Shown here one piece after another: positions 55,647 through 63,800 of a stretch of 64,000 nucleotides of DNA. Where the stretch lies: assembly GCA_016712445.1 (NCBI GenBank), contig JADJRB010000001.1:2108001-2172000 (forward strand), written 5' to 3'. Under the pieces are notes generated by a model that was not told the origin of the DNA, ran no database searches, and saw nothing but the letters and a program-made list of their open reading frames with translations. Position numbers and translations under genes: made by a program. Origin of the DNA: Acidobacteriota bacterium (GTDB lineage: Bacteria; Pseudomonadota; Alphaproteobacteria; Caulobacterales; Hyphomonadaceae). Numbering within the stretch: the stretch's first letter is position 1; the number at the start of each line of letters is the position of its first letter.

Positions 55647-56342
55647 TCACCAGGGCTCGTGGAAGGGCCGGATCTCAGCGTTGAAAGACCAGGCATCCTT
55701 CGGCTGGTGCGCCAGATGGTACACTTCCGCCGCGATGCTCTTCGGCGAGATGAAGAAGTCATCCGGCTTCGTCTTGTGCAGTTCGCGCGCCCACGGCACG
55801 TCGATCACGGCGTCGATGATCAGGTAGGCAACATGCACGCCCTTCGGCCCAAGGTCGCGCGCCAGCGATTCCGCAAGGATACGCTGCGCCGCCTTGGTCG
55901 GCGCGAAGCCGGCAAAATGCGGCTTGCCGCGCGTCGCCGATGTATTGCCGGTCACGATCAGCGCGCCTTCGCCCGCCGCCACCATCGCCGGTGTGGTCAG
56001 CTGGGCGAGGTACAGCAGGGCCTTGGTATTGATGTCGAAATTGCGCTGCAGGACCGCGGGATCTGTGTCCATGAACGGCGCAAAGGCGCCGCCCACCGCG
56101 TTGTGCACCACGACCTTCGGCGCCTCGGCGCGTTCAATCGCGCGCTTCAGCGCCGCCGCGTCGGTCACGTCACATGGCACAGCGAACGCGTCCGGCAGTT
56201 CCGCCGCCAGCGCCGCGAGCCGATCATCGTCCCGCGCCAGCATGGCGACCCGGTAGCCACCTTCAACGAACCGGCGAACCAGCGCCGATCCGGTGCCGGG
56301 GCCCACGCCGGTGATCAGGGCAAGGGGTTTTGCAGCGCTCAT
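55647..56342 (-). CDS. SDR family protein with altered active site
   Basis: A 231-residue short-chain dehydrogenase-fold protein. The cofactor motif is GVGPGTG. The usual YxxxK is replaced by FAPTK, so the catalytic Tyr is Phe while Lys remains; the active-site Ser/Thr lies in TGNTSATRG. Similar SDRs sometimes act as scaffolds or have low activity. It is the third gene of an operon hxlR > HCCA-isomerase > SDR (overlaps of 4 bp). The substrate is unknown; context suggests detoxification of a reactive carbonyl or aromatic compound. Confidence 0.85.
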   Translation of the reverse strand: MSAAKPLALITGVGPGTGSALVRRFVEGGYRVAMLARDDDRLAALAAELPDAFAVPCDVTDAAALKRAIERAEAPKVVVHNAVGGAFAPFMDTDPAVLQRNFDINTKALLYLAQLTTPAMVAAGEGALIVTGNTSATRGKPHFAGFAPTKAAQRILAESLARDLGPKGVHVAYLIIDAVIDVPWARELHKTKPDDFFISPKSIAAEVYHLAHQPKDAWSFNAEIRPFHEPW

Positions 56343-56929
56343 GCGGCAGCTCCTTCAAGCAGGTGGTCGCGGACGAAATCGAGCCGGTCATTGCCGAAGA
56401 ACATTTCCTCGCCGATCAGGATCGTCGGCGCGCCGAACACGCCGCGGCGGGCCGCCTCCGCATTGTTGTCGGCGAGTTTCTGCACGATGTCCGGCGCATC
56501 AATGCGCGCCGCAAGGTCCCTCGTATCGACGCCGGCCTCGTCCAGTACACGGATGACCTCCTCCGAGGTCAGCAGCGTCTGGCCTCGGCCCCAGATGGCG
56601 GCGAAGAGGGCCCTGGTCGATTGCGCGGCCACCGCATCCGACGGCGCAGCCAGCACCGCGCGCAGGCAGGCGCCGTTATTCAGCGTCCGCATGTCCGGAC
56701 CCACCACCGCCACGCCGTAGCGGCGCGCCCAGCGCGCCAGATCCTTGCCCGCATATCGTCCCTTGGCCGCGCAGGTCACGGTGGTCGGCGTATTGCCCAC
56801 TTCCTTCATCACGCTCAGCACATGCATCGGGCGCAGCACCACATCGGCATGCAGCCCGGGCAGCTGGCTATGCGCCAGGTAGCTGTAAGGGCTGACGAAA
56901 TCGAAGAAGAATTCCAGCTTCTGGCTCAT
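56339..56929 (-). CDS. 2-hydroxychromene-2-carboxylate isomerase / DsbA-fold protein
   Basis: A 196-residue protein of the HCCA isomerase (kappa-class GST-like, DsbA fold) family. The N-terminal FFFDFVSPYSYLAH carries the Ser that activates glutathione, and GVFGAPTILIGEEMFFGNDRLDFV is the C-terminal family motif. Members isomerise chromene carboxylates in naphthalene breakdown with glutathione, but most are of unknown substrate. The gene overlaps hxlR and the SDR by 4 bp at each end, so it is the central gene of the operon. Confidence 0.9.
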   Translation of the reverse strand: MSQKLEFFFDFVSPYSYLAHSQLPGLHADVVLRPMHVLSVMKEVGNTPTTVTCAAKGRYAGKDLARWARRYGVAVVGPDMRTLNNGACLRAVLAAPSDAVAAQSTRALFAAIWGRGQTLLTSEEVIRVLDEAGVDTRDLAARIDAPDIVQKLADNNAEAARRGVFGAPTILIGEEMFFGNDRLDFVRDHLLEGAAA

Positions 56930-57423
56930 TTGCGCACTCCAATTTTGGCAAGGCGGGTATGGGTGTTGTCGTCGGCGCCGGGTCCGGCTTTCAGCGCCAC
57001 GCGCTCGCGCGGCACCGCGCGTTGTGTTTCCGGGTCAACCATCGCCAGTTCGAGCGGCCGGCCGGTCTTGCGGTCCACCGCTTCGATGGGCGGCGCGCCG
57101 TAGCCGGAGGCGTCCCACTTGTCGCCCCATTCGCGCAGGGCGGTCAGAACCTTCCACAGGTCGCGCCCCTTTTCCGTGAGGCGGTATTCGTGCCGCGGCG
57201 GGCGCTCCTGATACGGATGACGTGCAATGATGCCGTGCGCCTCAAGCTCCTTCAGGCGGGAAGTCAACGTCGTGTTGGCGATGCCGGTGCTCTCCTGGAA
57301 CTCGTCGAACCGGGTGAGGCCAAAGCTGAAATCCCTCAGCAACAACAAGGTCCACCGGTCGCCGATCAGCTCCAGCGCGCCCGCCACCGAACAGCGCATG
57401 CCGGCAAAGGATTTGACTTTCAT
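56926..57423 (-). CDS. HxlR family transcriptional regulator
   Basis: A 165-residue winged-helix protein. MRCSVAGALELIGDRWTLLLLRD is the family N-terminus with its conserved Cys, FQESTGIANTTLTSRLKELEAHGII the recognition helix, and EYRLTEKGRDL the wing. HxlR proteins often sense formaldehyde, quinones or other electrophiles through that Cys. It heads the operon with the isomerase and SDR and is divergent from an MFS exporter. A perfect palindrome at 57437-57461 sits between the two starts and is the likely operator for both. Confidence 0.92.
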   Translation of the reverse strand: MKVKSFAGMRCSVAGALELIGDRWTLLLLRDFSFGLTRFDEFQESTGIANTTLTSRLKELEAHGIIARHPYQERPPRHEYRLTEKGRDLWKVLTALREWGDKWDASGYGAPPIEAVDRKTGRPLELAMVDPETQRAVPRERVALKAGPGADDNTHTRLAKIGVRK

Positions 57424-57436
57424 GGGCAGGCTCCCT

Positions 57437-57461
57437 TGTAACTCTTATGATTGGAGTTACA
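57437..57461. promoter_or_regulatory. HxlR operator candidate TGTAACTC - 9 nt - GAGTTACA
   Basis: Perfect 8-bp inverted repeats with a 9-nt spacer lie 14-38 bp before the hxlR start and 36-60 bp before the MFS start. The symmetry, spacing and divergent position fit an HxlR dimer site. TTAC/GTAA-type half-sites are common for the family. Confidence 0.75.
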
Positions 57462-57496
57462 TTGCCGGAAGTCCGATTTCAAGGGGTGATACAGAA

Positions 57497-58726
57497 ATGA
57501 CCGGCCTTCCCGACGCATCCGTGCCCGCACGCCCCCAGTCGCTCAGCGGCGCCATGTTGTTCCTGCTAGCGGGTCTCGCGGCGCTCGGTTCACTTGCGAC
57601 CAACATCATCCTGCCGGCCTTTCCGCACATCGGTGCAGACCTCGGCGTCAACGAGCGCGACCTCGCCCTGACGCTCAGCAGCTTCTTCATCGCCTTCGCC
57701 GTGGGCCAGCTTTTCGTCGGTCCGCTCTCGGACCGGTTCGGCCGCAAGGGCCTCGTGCTCGGCGGCATTGTCCTCTTCGGTCTCGGCAGCGCGCTTTGCG
57801 CCTTCGCGCCCAATCTCGACGTGATGATCCTTGGCCGGATCATCCAGGCGCTCGGGGCCTGCGCCGCGTCGGTCCTGTCGCGGGCCATCGCGCGGGACCT
57901 GTTCGATGGCGACGCGCTCGCCCGCGCGCTTGCCCTCGTCATGGTCGCCATGGCGGCCTCGCCGGGCTTTTCGCCGCTGATCGGCACCGCGCTCGACAGC
58001 CTGCTAAGCTGGCAGCTCATCTTCGCCGGCGTCGCCGCTTTCGGCGCGGTCATCGCCTGGGTCTACCTCGCCACCATCGGCGAGACCCTCCCGCCCAGCC
58101 GGCGCATCCATCATTCCCCCGCCGCGATCGCCGGGTCATACCTTTCGCTCGCCCGCGATACGCGCTTCATGCTGCCGGCGCTCGCCGTCAGCTTCATCAT
58201 CGGCGGCCTCTACACCTTCTTTGCCGCCGCGCCAGCGATCCTGATAAACGTCCTTGGGCTGACGGGTTTCCAGCTGGCCATCTACTTTGCGGCTACGGTC
58301 GGCATCGTGTTCACCGCCGGTTTCCTCGCGCCGCGCCTCGCGCGCCGCTGGGGCCAGCCGGTCGCGGCCCTGCTGGGCGCCGTGATCGCGCTCGCCGGCG
58401 GCGCACTCGTGCTGGGCACCTCCGGCACGCCGGGTCTGATCCCGCTCACCACCGGCTTCTCGCTGTTCCTGTTCGGCATGGGCATCGCCAACCCGGTTGG
58501 CACTGCCGTCGCGCTCCACCCCTTCGGCGCGCAGGCGGGTCTCGCCTCGGCCTTGCTCGGCTTCCTGCAGATGGGCTCGGCCGCGCTCGGCGCGACCCTC
58601 GTCAGCCAGCTGCCCTTCGCGCCGGTCGTCTCGCTCGCCGCCATCCTCACCCTCGGCGCGCTGCTCGGCGTCGCCGCGCTGCTCCCCGGTGCGCGCACCC
58701 GCGCGGCCGCCCCGCGTCCCGCCTGA
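57497..58726 (+). CDS. Bcr/CflA-type MFS drug exporter
   Basis: A 409-residue protein with 12 predicted membrane helices. Motif A is PLSDRFGRKGLVLGG between helices 2 and 3, and the ALGACAASVLSRAIARDL segment is a Bcr/CflA signature. Predicted to export drugs or small toxic compounds with protons. It is divergent from the hxlR operon across the shared operator, so it is likely induced together with the isomerase and SDR. AAGGGGTG precedes the ATG. The thioesterase gene begins 13 bp after the stop. Confidence 0.9.
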   Translation: MTGLPDASVPARPQSLSGAMLFLLAGLAALGSLATNIILPAFPHIGADLGVNERDLALTLSSFFIAFAVGQLFVGPLSDRFGRKGLVLGGIVLFGLGSALCAFAPNLDVMILGRIIQALGACAASVLSRAIARDLFDGDALARALALVMVAMAASPGFSPLIGTALDSLLSWQLIFAGVAAFGAVIAWVYLATIGETLPPSRRIHHSPAAIAGSYLSLARDTRFMLPALAVSFIIGGLYTFFAAAPAILINVLGLTGFQLAIYFAATVGIVFTAGFLAPRLARRWGQPVAALLGAVIALAGGALVLGTSGTPGLIPLTTGFSLFLFGMGIANPVGTAVALHPFGAQAGLASALLGFLQMGSAALGATLVSQLPFAPVVSLAAILTLGALLGVAALLPGARTRAAAPRPA

Positions 58727-58739
58727 AGACGCACGCACC

Positions 58740-59525
58740 ATGACCCCGTTTTCCGAAACCATCGCCGCCCTGAAACCCGAAGCTGACGGCTATACCGTCC
58801 AGCCGGACGAGAATTGGGGGCAGGGGCGCACCGTGTTCGGCGGCCTCGTCGCGGCCTTCGCGGTCGAAGCGGCCCGCCGCGCCTATCCGGACCTGCCGCC
58901 CCTGCGCAGCGCGCAGTTCACCCTCGCGGGCCCAGCGCAGGGCGTGCTGCACGTGCGCCCCGAACTCATCCGGTCCGGCAAGTCGACGACCTTCATCGGT
59001 GTCGATGTCCGCGCCAATGGCGGCATCGTGATGCGCGCCGTCCTCACGTTCGGCCAGGCGCGCCCATCACGGCATGCCCTCAATCTCCTGCGCGCCGAAC
59101 CTTTCCAAGGTCCGGAAGGCGGCTTCTCCCTCTTCGATTCCCCCGGCGCGCCGCGCAATACGGTGAACTTCGAAGGCCGGCTCGTGGGTGGCCACGCGCC
59201 CTTCTCCGGAGCTGCCGTTCCGGCGCTCGAAATGTGGCTGCGTCACCGCGAAACGGGCGCGGTCTCGGCCGACGTCGCGCTCACCGCGCTCGCCGATGCC
59301 TCGCCGCCAGCCGTCTTTCCGCTGTTCAGCGCGCCGGCGCCGATCAGCACGGTCACCTGGACCGTGGACTTTTGCGGTGCGGACGTCTCGCCGTCCGGCT
59401 GGTTCTTCGCCCGCACGACCAGCGGCTTCGTGCAGGACGGCTTCTCGTTCCAAATGACCGAGATGTTTGACGCGGCCGGCCGGCCCGTTCTCGTAGGCCG
59501 CCAGCTCGTCGCGCTCTACGACTAA
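58740..59525 (+). CDS. TesB-like acyl-CoA thioesterase family protein
   Basis: A 261-residue double-hotdog protein. NWGQGRTVFGGLVAAFAVEAARRA is the first hotdog helix region, PLRSAQFTLAGPAQG follows, and the second domain ends GFVQDGFSFQMTEMFDAAGRPVLVGRQLVALYD, a typical thioesterase tail. Predicted to hydrolyse acyl-CoA in the cytosol; chain length is unknown. It lies 13 bp after the MFS gene on the same strand and may be read with it. Its stop overlaps the end of convergent gltX by 4 bp. Confidence 0.85.
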   Translation: MTPFSETIAALKPEADGYTVQPDENWGQGRTVFGGLVAAFAVEAARRAYPDLPPLRSAQFTLAGPAQGVLHVRPELIRSGKSTTFIGVDVRANGGIVMRAVLTFGQARPSRHALNLLRAEPFQGPEGGFSLFDSPGAPRNTVNFEGRLVGGHAPFSGAAVPALEMWLRHRETGAVSADVALTALADASPPAVFPLFSAPAPISTVTWTVDFCGADVSPSGWFFARTTSGFVQDGFSFQMTEMFDAAGRPVLVGRQLVALYD

Positions 59526-60859
59526 CCGAGGCGTTCGAGCACTTTGGCGCGCCCGATCAGCGGCAGCACGGCGCCCATGTCAGGGCCGTGCTCCATGCCC
59601 GTCAGCGCCTTGCGCAGCGGCATGAACAGGCCTTTGCCCTTGCGGCCCGTGGCGGCCTTCAGCGCATTCGTCCACTCGCCCCAGCTGGCGGCGGTCAGCT
59701 CGCCGGCGGGCAGGTGCGCGGCGGCGGCGGCGATGAAGTCGCGGTCCTCGTCGGCCACGTCCGGCTCAGCCTTGCCATAGATTACTTCCACCCATGGCTT
59801 GGCCGAGGTGACGCGCGCGCAGTTCTCGCGCACCGCCAGCCAGAAGGCCTCATTGTCCGCACGCGGATCAAGCGCCGCCAGGCGATCCTTCACGGCGGAG
59901 AAGGGCATCGCATGCACCAGCGCCGCGTTGAGGTTCTCGAGGTCGGCTTCATCGAACCGGGCCGGCGCACGGCCGATCTTTGAAAAGGCGAACTCGCCGG
60001 CGAGCTGCGCCAGCGTCTCGCGCGGCTCGATATTGTCCGATGTGCCGAGCTTGGCGAGGTGGCTGCAGATTGCCATCGCCTCGATGCCTTGATCTCGCAG
60101 CTGGCCGACCGACAGCGACCCGATCCGTTTCGACAGCGCCGAGCCATCCGCGCCGACCAGCAGCGGCATGTGCGCCATCTCGGGGGCCTTGCCCCCGAGC
60201 GCCATGAAGATCTCGATCTGCGCGCCGGAGTTCGTCACATGGTCCTCGCCGCGCACCACATGCGTGATGCCGGCCTCGATATCGTCGACGACCGAGGGGA
60301 GGGTGTAGAGATAGCTGCCATCCTCGCGGATCAGCACGGGGTCGGACACCGAGGACGTGTCGATGCTCTGCGGCCCGCGCACAAGGTCGTTCCACTCGAC
60401 GCGTTCGCCCGACAGCTTGAAGCGCCAGTGCGGCTTCACGCCGTCCGCTTCCAGTTTCGCCCGCTCCGCATCGGTCAGCTTCAGCGCCGCCCGGTCATAC
60501 ACCGGGGGCCGGCCGCGCGACTGGGCGATCTTGCGTTTGACGTCCAACTCCTCGGCCGTCTCGTAGGCGGGGTAGAGCAGGCCCATGGCACGCAGTTTGT
60601 CGGCGGCCGTGTCATAAATGCCGAACCGGTCGGACTGGTTGAACGTGTCGGCCCAGGTCAGGCCCAGCCAGGTGAGGTCCTCCTTCAGGATCGCCTCATT
60701 CTCCTTGGTCGAGCGCTCAAGGTCCGTATCGTCGATCCGCAGGATGAATTTGCCGCCCTGGCCCTGCGAGAACAGCCAGTTCACGAGCGCGGTGCGCACA
60801 TTGCCGACATGCAGGCGGCCAGTGGGCGACGGGGCGAATCGGACGACAGGGGCGGTCAT
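59522..60859 (-). CDS. gltX: glutamyl-tRNA synthetase
   Basis: A 445-residue class I aminoacyl-tRNA synthetase. The HIGH motif reads HVGN in APSPTGRLHVGNVRTAL and the KMSKS loop reads ALSKRIG, the form found in one of the two GluRS copies of many alphaproteobacteria. The catalytic domain covers residues 1-310 and a helical anticodon-binding region follows. It charges tRNA-Glu, or possibly tRNA-Gln or both, as discriminating ability cannot be read here. It is convergent with the thioesterase gene and divergent from the lipoprotein gene at 60993. Confidence 0.95.
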   Translation of the reverse strand: MTAPVVRFAPSPTGRLHVGNVRTALVNWLFSQGQGGKFILRIDDTDLERSTKENEAILKEDLTWLGLTWADTFNQSDRFGIYDTAADKLRAMGLLYPAYETAEELDVKRKIAQSRGRPPVYDRAALKLTDAERAKLEADGVKPHWRFKLSGERVEWNDLVRGPQSIDTSSVSDPVLIREDGSYLYTLPSVVDDIEAGITHVVRGEDHVTNSGAQIEIFMALGGKAPEMAHMPLLVGADGSALSKRIGSLSVGQLRDQGIEAMAICSHLAKLGTSDNIEPRETLAQLAGEFAFSKIGRAPARFDEADLENLNAALVHAMPFSAVKDRLAALDPRADNEAFWLAVRENCARVTSAKPWVEVIYGKAEPDVADEDRDFIAAAAAHLPAGELTAASWGEWTNALKAATGRKGKGLFMPLRKALTGMEHGPDMGAVLPLIGRAKVLERLG

Positions 60860-60992
60860 GGGCAGGGGCCTTCAGGGGCTGGAAAACGCGCTTTCGACAT
60901 CAAATCGGGACAAAAGCCAAGCGCCCGCGCCACATTCTTGCTATTGTTTTGTTTAACGACCATCTACGATACCGCAAATCCGGGAGAGGGTC

Positions 60993-61814
60993 ATGAGATT
61001 CGGCTGGGTGCTGGCTGGGGCGCTGCTGCTCGCAGCGTGCGGGCAAAAAGACGGAGCGGCCCCGGGAACGGCCGCGGAGGGCGCAGGCCCCGCCGGCGCT
61101 GAAAGCGTGGCGGTGGATGCGGCGGTCAAGCCGTCGCTCGATTATGCGGCGATCTCCGGCTACGACACGCAAACCTGGTTCCTCAGCCCCGGCTGGCCGG
61201 GCGAATACCCGCCGGGTTTCGCCGTGTTGGACGCGGATGTGAAGGTGCCGGCCCGGGCGCGGCCGAACCCGACCGACCCGCAGGACATCTCCTGCATCCT
61301 GCCGCAATATGCCAACTACCAGCTGTGGAATAATGCCCGCACCGAGGAAGACGATCTGGAATATTTCGTCGCCACCAAGAAGGTGCCGGTCACGGTGCTG
61401 GAAGACACCGAGGTGGAATTTGTCGGCGACAACGGCATCGAGAAGCTGAGCCTCAAGAAGGGCGATGAGCTGACCTACCTGCGCTATATCGGCGAAGGCT
61501 TCACGGTCCTGTCGTTCAACGGCAAGGAATTCGACATCAACGAGGGCGAGCTCTCGAACGTCACCAACATCGCCGACACGAAGCTCGAGGAAAACCTCTG
61601 GGTGCGCGTCTCGTGCCTCGCCGGCAAGCAGGCCTGGCTGATGTTCGACGAAGTGATCACCGAGAAGGGCGTCTACCCCTCGCCGATCACCGGCTATGGC
61701 GACGCGGCCGATATCCTGCCCGGCGATGTCGACGCAGTGCGCGAAGCGGTCGCGACCGATGCCTACGGCGTCGCCGATCAGGGCGAGGAAGTCATTCCGC
61801 CGTCTGAGGAATAG
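60993..61814 (+). CDS. hypothetical lipoprotein
   Basis: A 273-residue lipoprotein (signal MRFGWVLAGALLLAAC, Cys16) with an Ala/Gly linker and a beta-rich mature part. YDTQTWFLSPGWPGEYPPGFAVL, CILPQYANYQLWNN and VTVLEDTEVEFVGDNGIEKLSLKKGDELTYLRYIGEGFTVLSFNGKEFDI suggest an SH3-like barrel in the middle (about 125-185). The C-terminus is acidic. Two conserved-looking cysteines (ISCILP, VSCLAG) may pair. I do not recognise the family. GGGAGAGG lies before the ATG. It is followed by a long palindromic intergenic element. Confidence 0.7.
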   Translation: MRFGWVLAGALLLAACGQKDGAAPGTAAEGAGPAGAESVAVDAAVKPSLDYAAISGYDTQTWFLSPGWPGEYPPGFAVLDADVKVPARARPNPTDPQDISCILPQYANYQLWNNARTEEDDLEYFVATKKVPVTVLEDTEVEFVGDNGIEKLSLKKGDELTYLRYIGEGFTVLSFNGKEFDINEGELSNVTNIADTKLEENLWVRVSCLAGKQAWLMFDEVITEKGVYPSPITGYGDAADILPGDVDAVREAVATDAYGVADQGEEVIPPSEE

Positions 61815-61829
61815 CGGTCTGCCGATCGT

Positions 61830-61972
61830 GTCATCCCGGCGAAAGCCGGAACCCAGCTTCGCTCGGCGCGGAGCTCATCCTGAGCGAAGTCGAAGGATCG
61901 AGCGGGCACGTTTCCCGCGCGCCCATGCTTCGACTTCGCTCAGCATGAGCTCGGCGGGCTCCGGGTTCCGGA
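61830..61972. repeat. long palindromic intergenic repeat between lipoprotein and nadE genes
   Basis: The gap holds nested inverted repeats: CCGGAACCC (61846-61854) with GGGTTCCGG (61963-61971), and GAGCTCATCCTGAGCGAAGT (from 61871) with a matching arm ending at GCATGAGCTC (61952). A small hairpin CCGGCGAAAGCCGG (61836-61849) opens it. The TCATCCTGAGCGAAGTCGAA core is a sequence I recognise as an interspersed element in many alphaproteobacterial genomes. It separates two convergent genes and may act as a bidirectional terminator or be a non-autonomous mobile repeat. Confidence 0.75.
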
Positions 61973-61973
61973 C

Positions 61974-63632
61974 TCAATCGTCCCGGAACCGGTTCGTGAT
62001 CGGATAGCGCCGGTCGCGGCCGAAATTCTTGCCGCCGACCTTGACGCCCGGAGGGGCCTGCCGGCGCTTGTATTCGGCGATGTAGACGAGGTGCTCGATG
62101 CGCCGCACGGTGGCCGCGTCATGGCCGCGCGCGAGGATGTCGTCCACGTCTTCTTCGAGATCGACAAGCCCGCGCAGGATATCATCCAGCACCGGATAGG
62201 GCGGCAGGGAATCCTCGTCCTTCTGGTCTTCGCGCAGCTCCGCCGACGGAGGTTTCGTGATGATCCGTTCCGGGATGACATTCTTCGCATTCACCAGCGC
62301 GCCCGGCGGCACGTTGGCATTGCGCCATTTCGACAGCTCGAACACTTCGGTCTTGTAGAAATCCTTCAGCGCATTGTAGCCGCCGCACATGTCGCCGTAG
62401 AGCGTCGCGTAGCCGACCGCCATCTCGCTCTTGTTGCCGGTGGTGACGACCATGTGGCCGAACTTGTTGGACAGCGCCATCAGCGTTACCGCGCGCAGGC
62501 GGGACTGGATGTTTTCTTCGGTCGTATCGGCTTTCTTGCCTTCGAATGCCGGCGCCAGCATCTCGCCCAGCGCGCCCACGCCCGGCGCAATGTTGATGAT
62601 GTCGTATTTGCAGCCGAGCGCTTCGGCGCAGGCCTTCGCGTCTTCGAGGCTGTCCGTGCTCGTATACTTCGACGGCATCATCACGCACCAGACCTTGTCC
62701 GGCCCCAGCGCGTCGGCGGCGATGGCCGCCGTGATCGCCGAGTCGATGCCGCCGGACATGCCAAGCACAACGCCGGGAAACCGGTTCTTGCGCACATAGT
62801 CGCCGAGGCCTTGCATCGCCGCGCGGTATTCCGCCGCCCAGCCTTCAAGATCCGGCGCGCAGGATTTTCCGAGTCCGGTGAATTGCTTCGTACCCGGATC
62901 AAACTCCACCAGCGCATAGCCCGTCTCGAACTGGCCGACGAGGCCGCAGCGCGCGGCATGGGTCGAGTTGGTGGCGAAGGAGGCGCCGTCGAAGACGAGT
63001 TCGTCCTGCCCGCCCATCTGGTTGACGAACAGGTAGGGCAGGCCGAGGTCGGCCCAGCGGTCGAAGGCGGCGGCCCGCTCTTCCTGGATGGCGCGGCGCC
63101 ACGGCGAGGCGTTCGGCACCAGCATCAGCTCGGCGCCGGCGGCCTTGGCGGCGCGGGTCACCGGCTCGAACCAGATGTCCTCGCAGATCGCAAGGCCGAG
63201 GCGCACGCCCTTGAAGTCGACGACGACGGCCGGGCCTTCGCCGGGCTGGTAGTGGCGCTTCTCGTCGAATACGCCGTAGTTCGGCAGCTCGCGCTTGTCA
63301 TGCCGGGCGGTGATGCGCCCGCCCTCAAGGAACAGCGCCGAGTTGTAGAGCTTGCCGCCGTCGCGCCAGGGCGCGCCGACGACCATCGCCGGGGCGCCTT
63401 CGGTGTCGCGCGCGAGGCGCTGGACGGCGGCCATCGACAGCTCGACCGCCGACGGCTTCAGCACCAGGTCCTCGGCCGGATAGCCGAGCATGAAATGCTC
63501 CGACAGCACCACGAGATCGGCCCCGCGCGCCTTGCCCTCGGCCAGCGCGCCCCGGGCGAGCGCGAGGTTTCCCTCGATATCCCCCACCACCGGGTTCAAC
63601 TGCGCCGCAAGGATTTTCAGATTTTTGCTCAT
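61974..63632 (-). CDS. nadE: glutamine-hydrolysing NAD+ synthetase
   Basis: A 552-residue enzyme making NAD+ from deamido-NAD+, ATP and glutamine. The N-terminal nitrilase-type domain has Glu in VLSEHFMLGYP, Lys in FDEKRHYQPG and Cys in AICEDIWFEP, so the glutaminase triad is complete. The C-terminal synthetase domain has the P-loop GMSGGIDSAITAAI. GGYNALKDFYKTEVFELSKW follows. This is the two-domain form, unlike the short ammonia-dependent NadE of E. coli. ATG at 63632 (MSKNLKI) is preferred; an ATG at 63641 is possible, and neither has a clear ribosome-binding site. Confidence 0.95.
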   Translation of the reverse strand: MSKNLKILAAQLNPVVGDIEGNLALARGALAEGKARGADLVVLSEHFMLGYPAEDLVLKPSAVELSMAAVQRLARDTEGAPAMVVGAPWRDGGKLYNSALFLEGGRITARHDKRELPNYGVFDEKRHYQPGEGPAVVVDFKGVRLGLAICEDIWFEPVTRAAKAAGAELMLVPNASPWRRAIQEERAAAFDRWADLGLPYLFVNQMGGQDELVFDGASFATNSTHAARCGLVGQFETGYALVEFDPGTKQFTGLGKSCAPDLEGWAAEYRAAMQGLGDYVRKNRFPGVVLGMSGGIDSAITAAIAADALGPDKVWCVMMPSKYTSTDSLEDAKACAEALGCKYDIINIAPGVGALGEMLAPAFEGKKADTTEENIQSRLRAVTLMALSNKFGHMVVTTGNKSEMAVGYATLYGDMCGGYNALKDFYKTEVFELSKWRNANVPPGALVNAKNVIPERIITKPPSAELREDQKDEDSLPPYPVLDDILRGLVDLEEDVDDILARGHDAATVRRIEHLVYIAEYKRRQAPPGVKVGGKNFGRDRRYPITNRFRDD

Positions 63633-63800
63633 AAAGAGCATTTAGGCCCGTTCGGGTCCCCTGTCATCGGGCTTCCCGGCTTTGGGCGGGATTTATCCCG
63701 CAGGGGGGCAACATGGGTCCGCCCCGGATGCGGCTCATACGTATCAACCGTCGCGCGCCCGGCTGGTAGAAGCGAGCGGCACCGGAGCCGGAGGTTGGCC

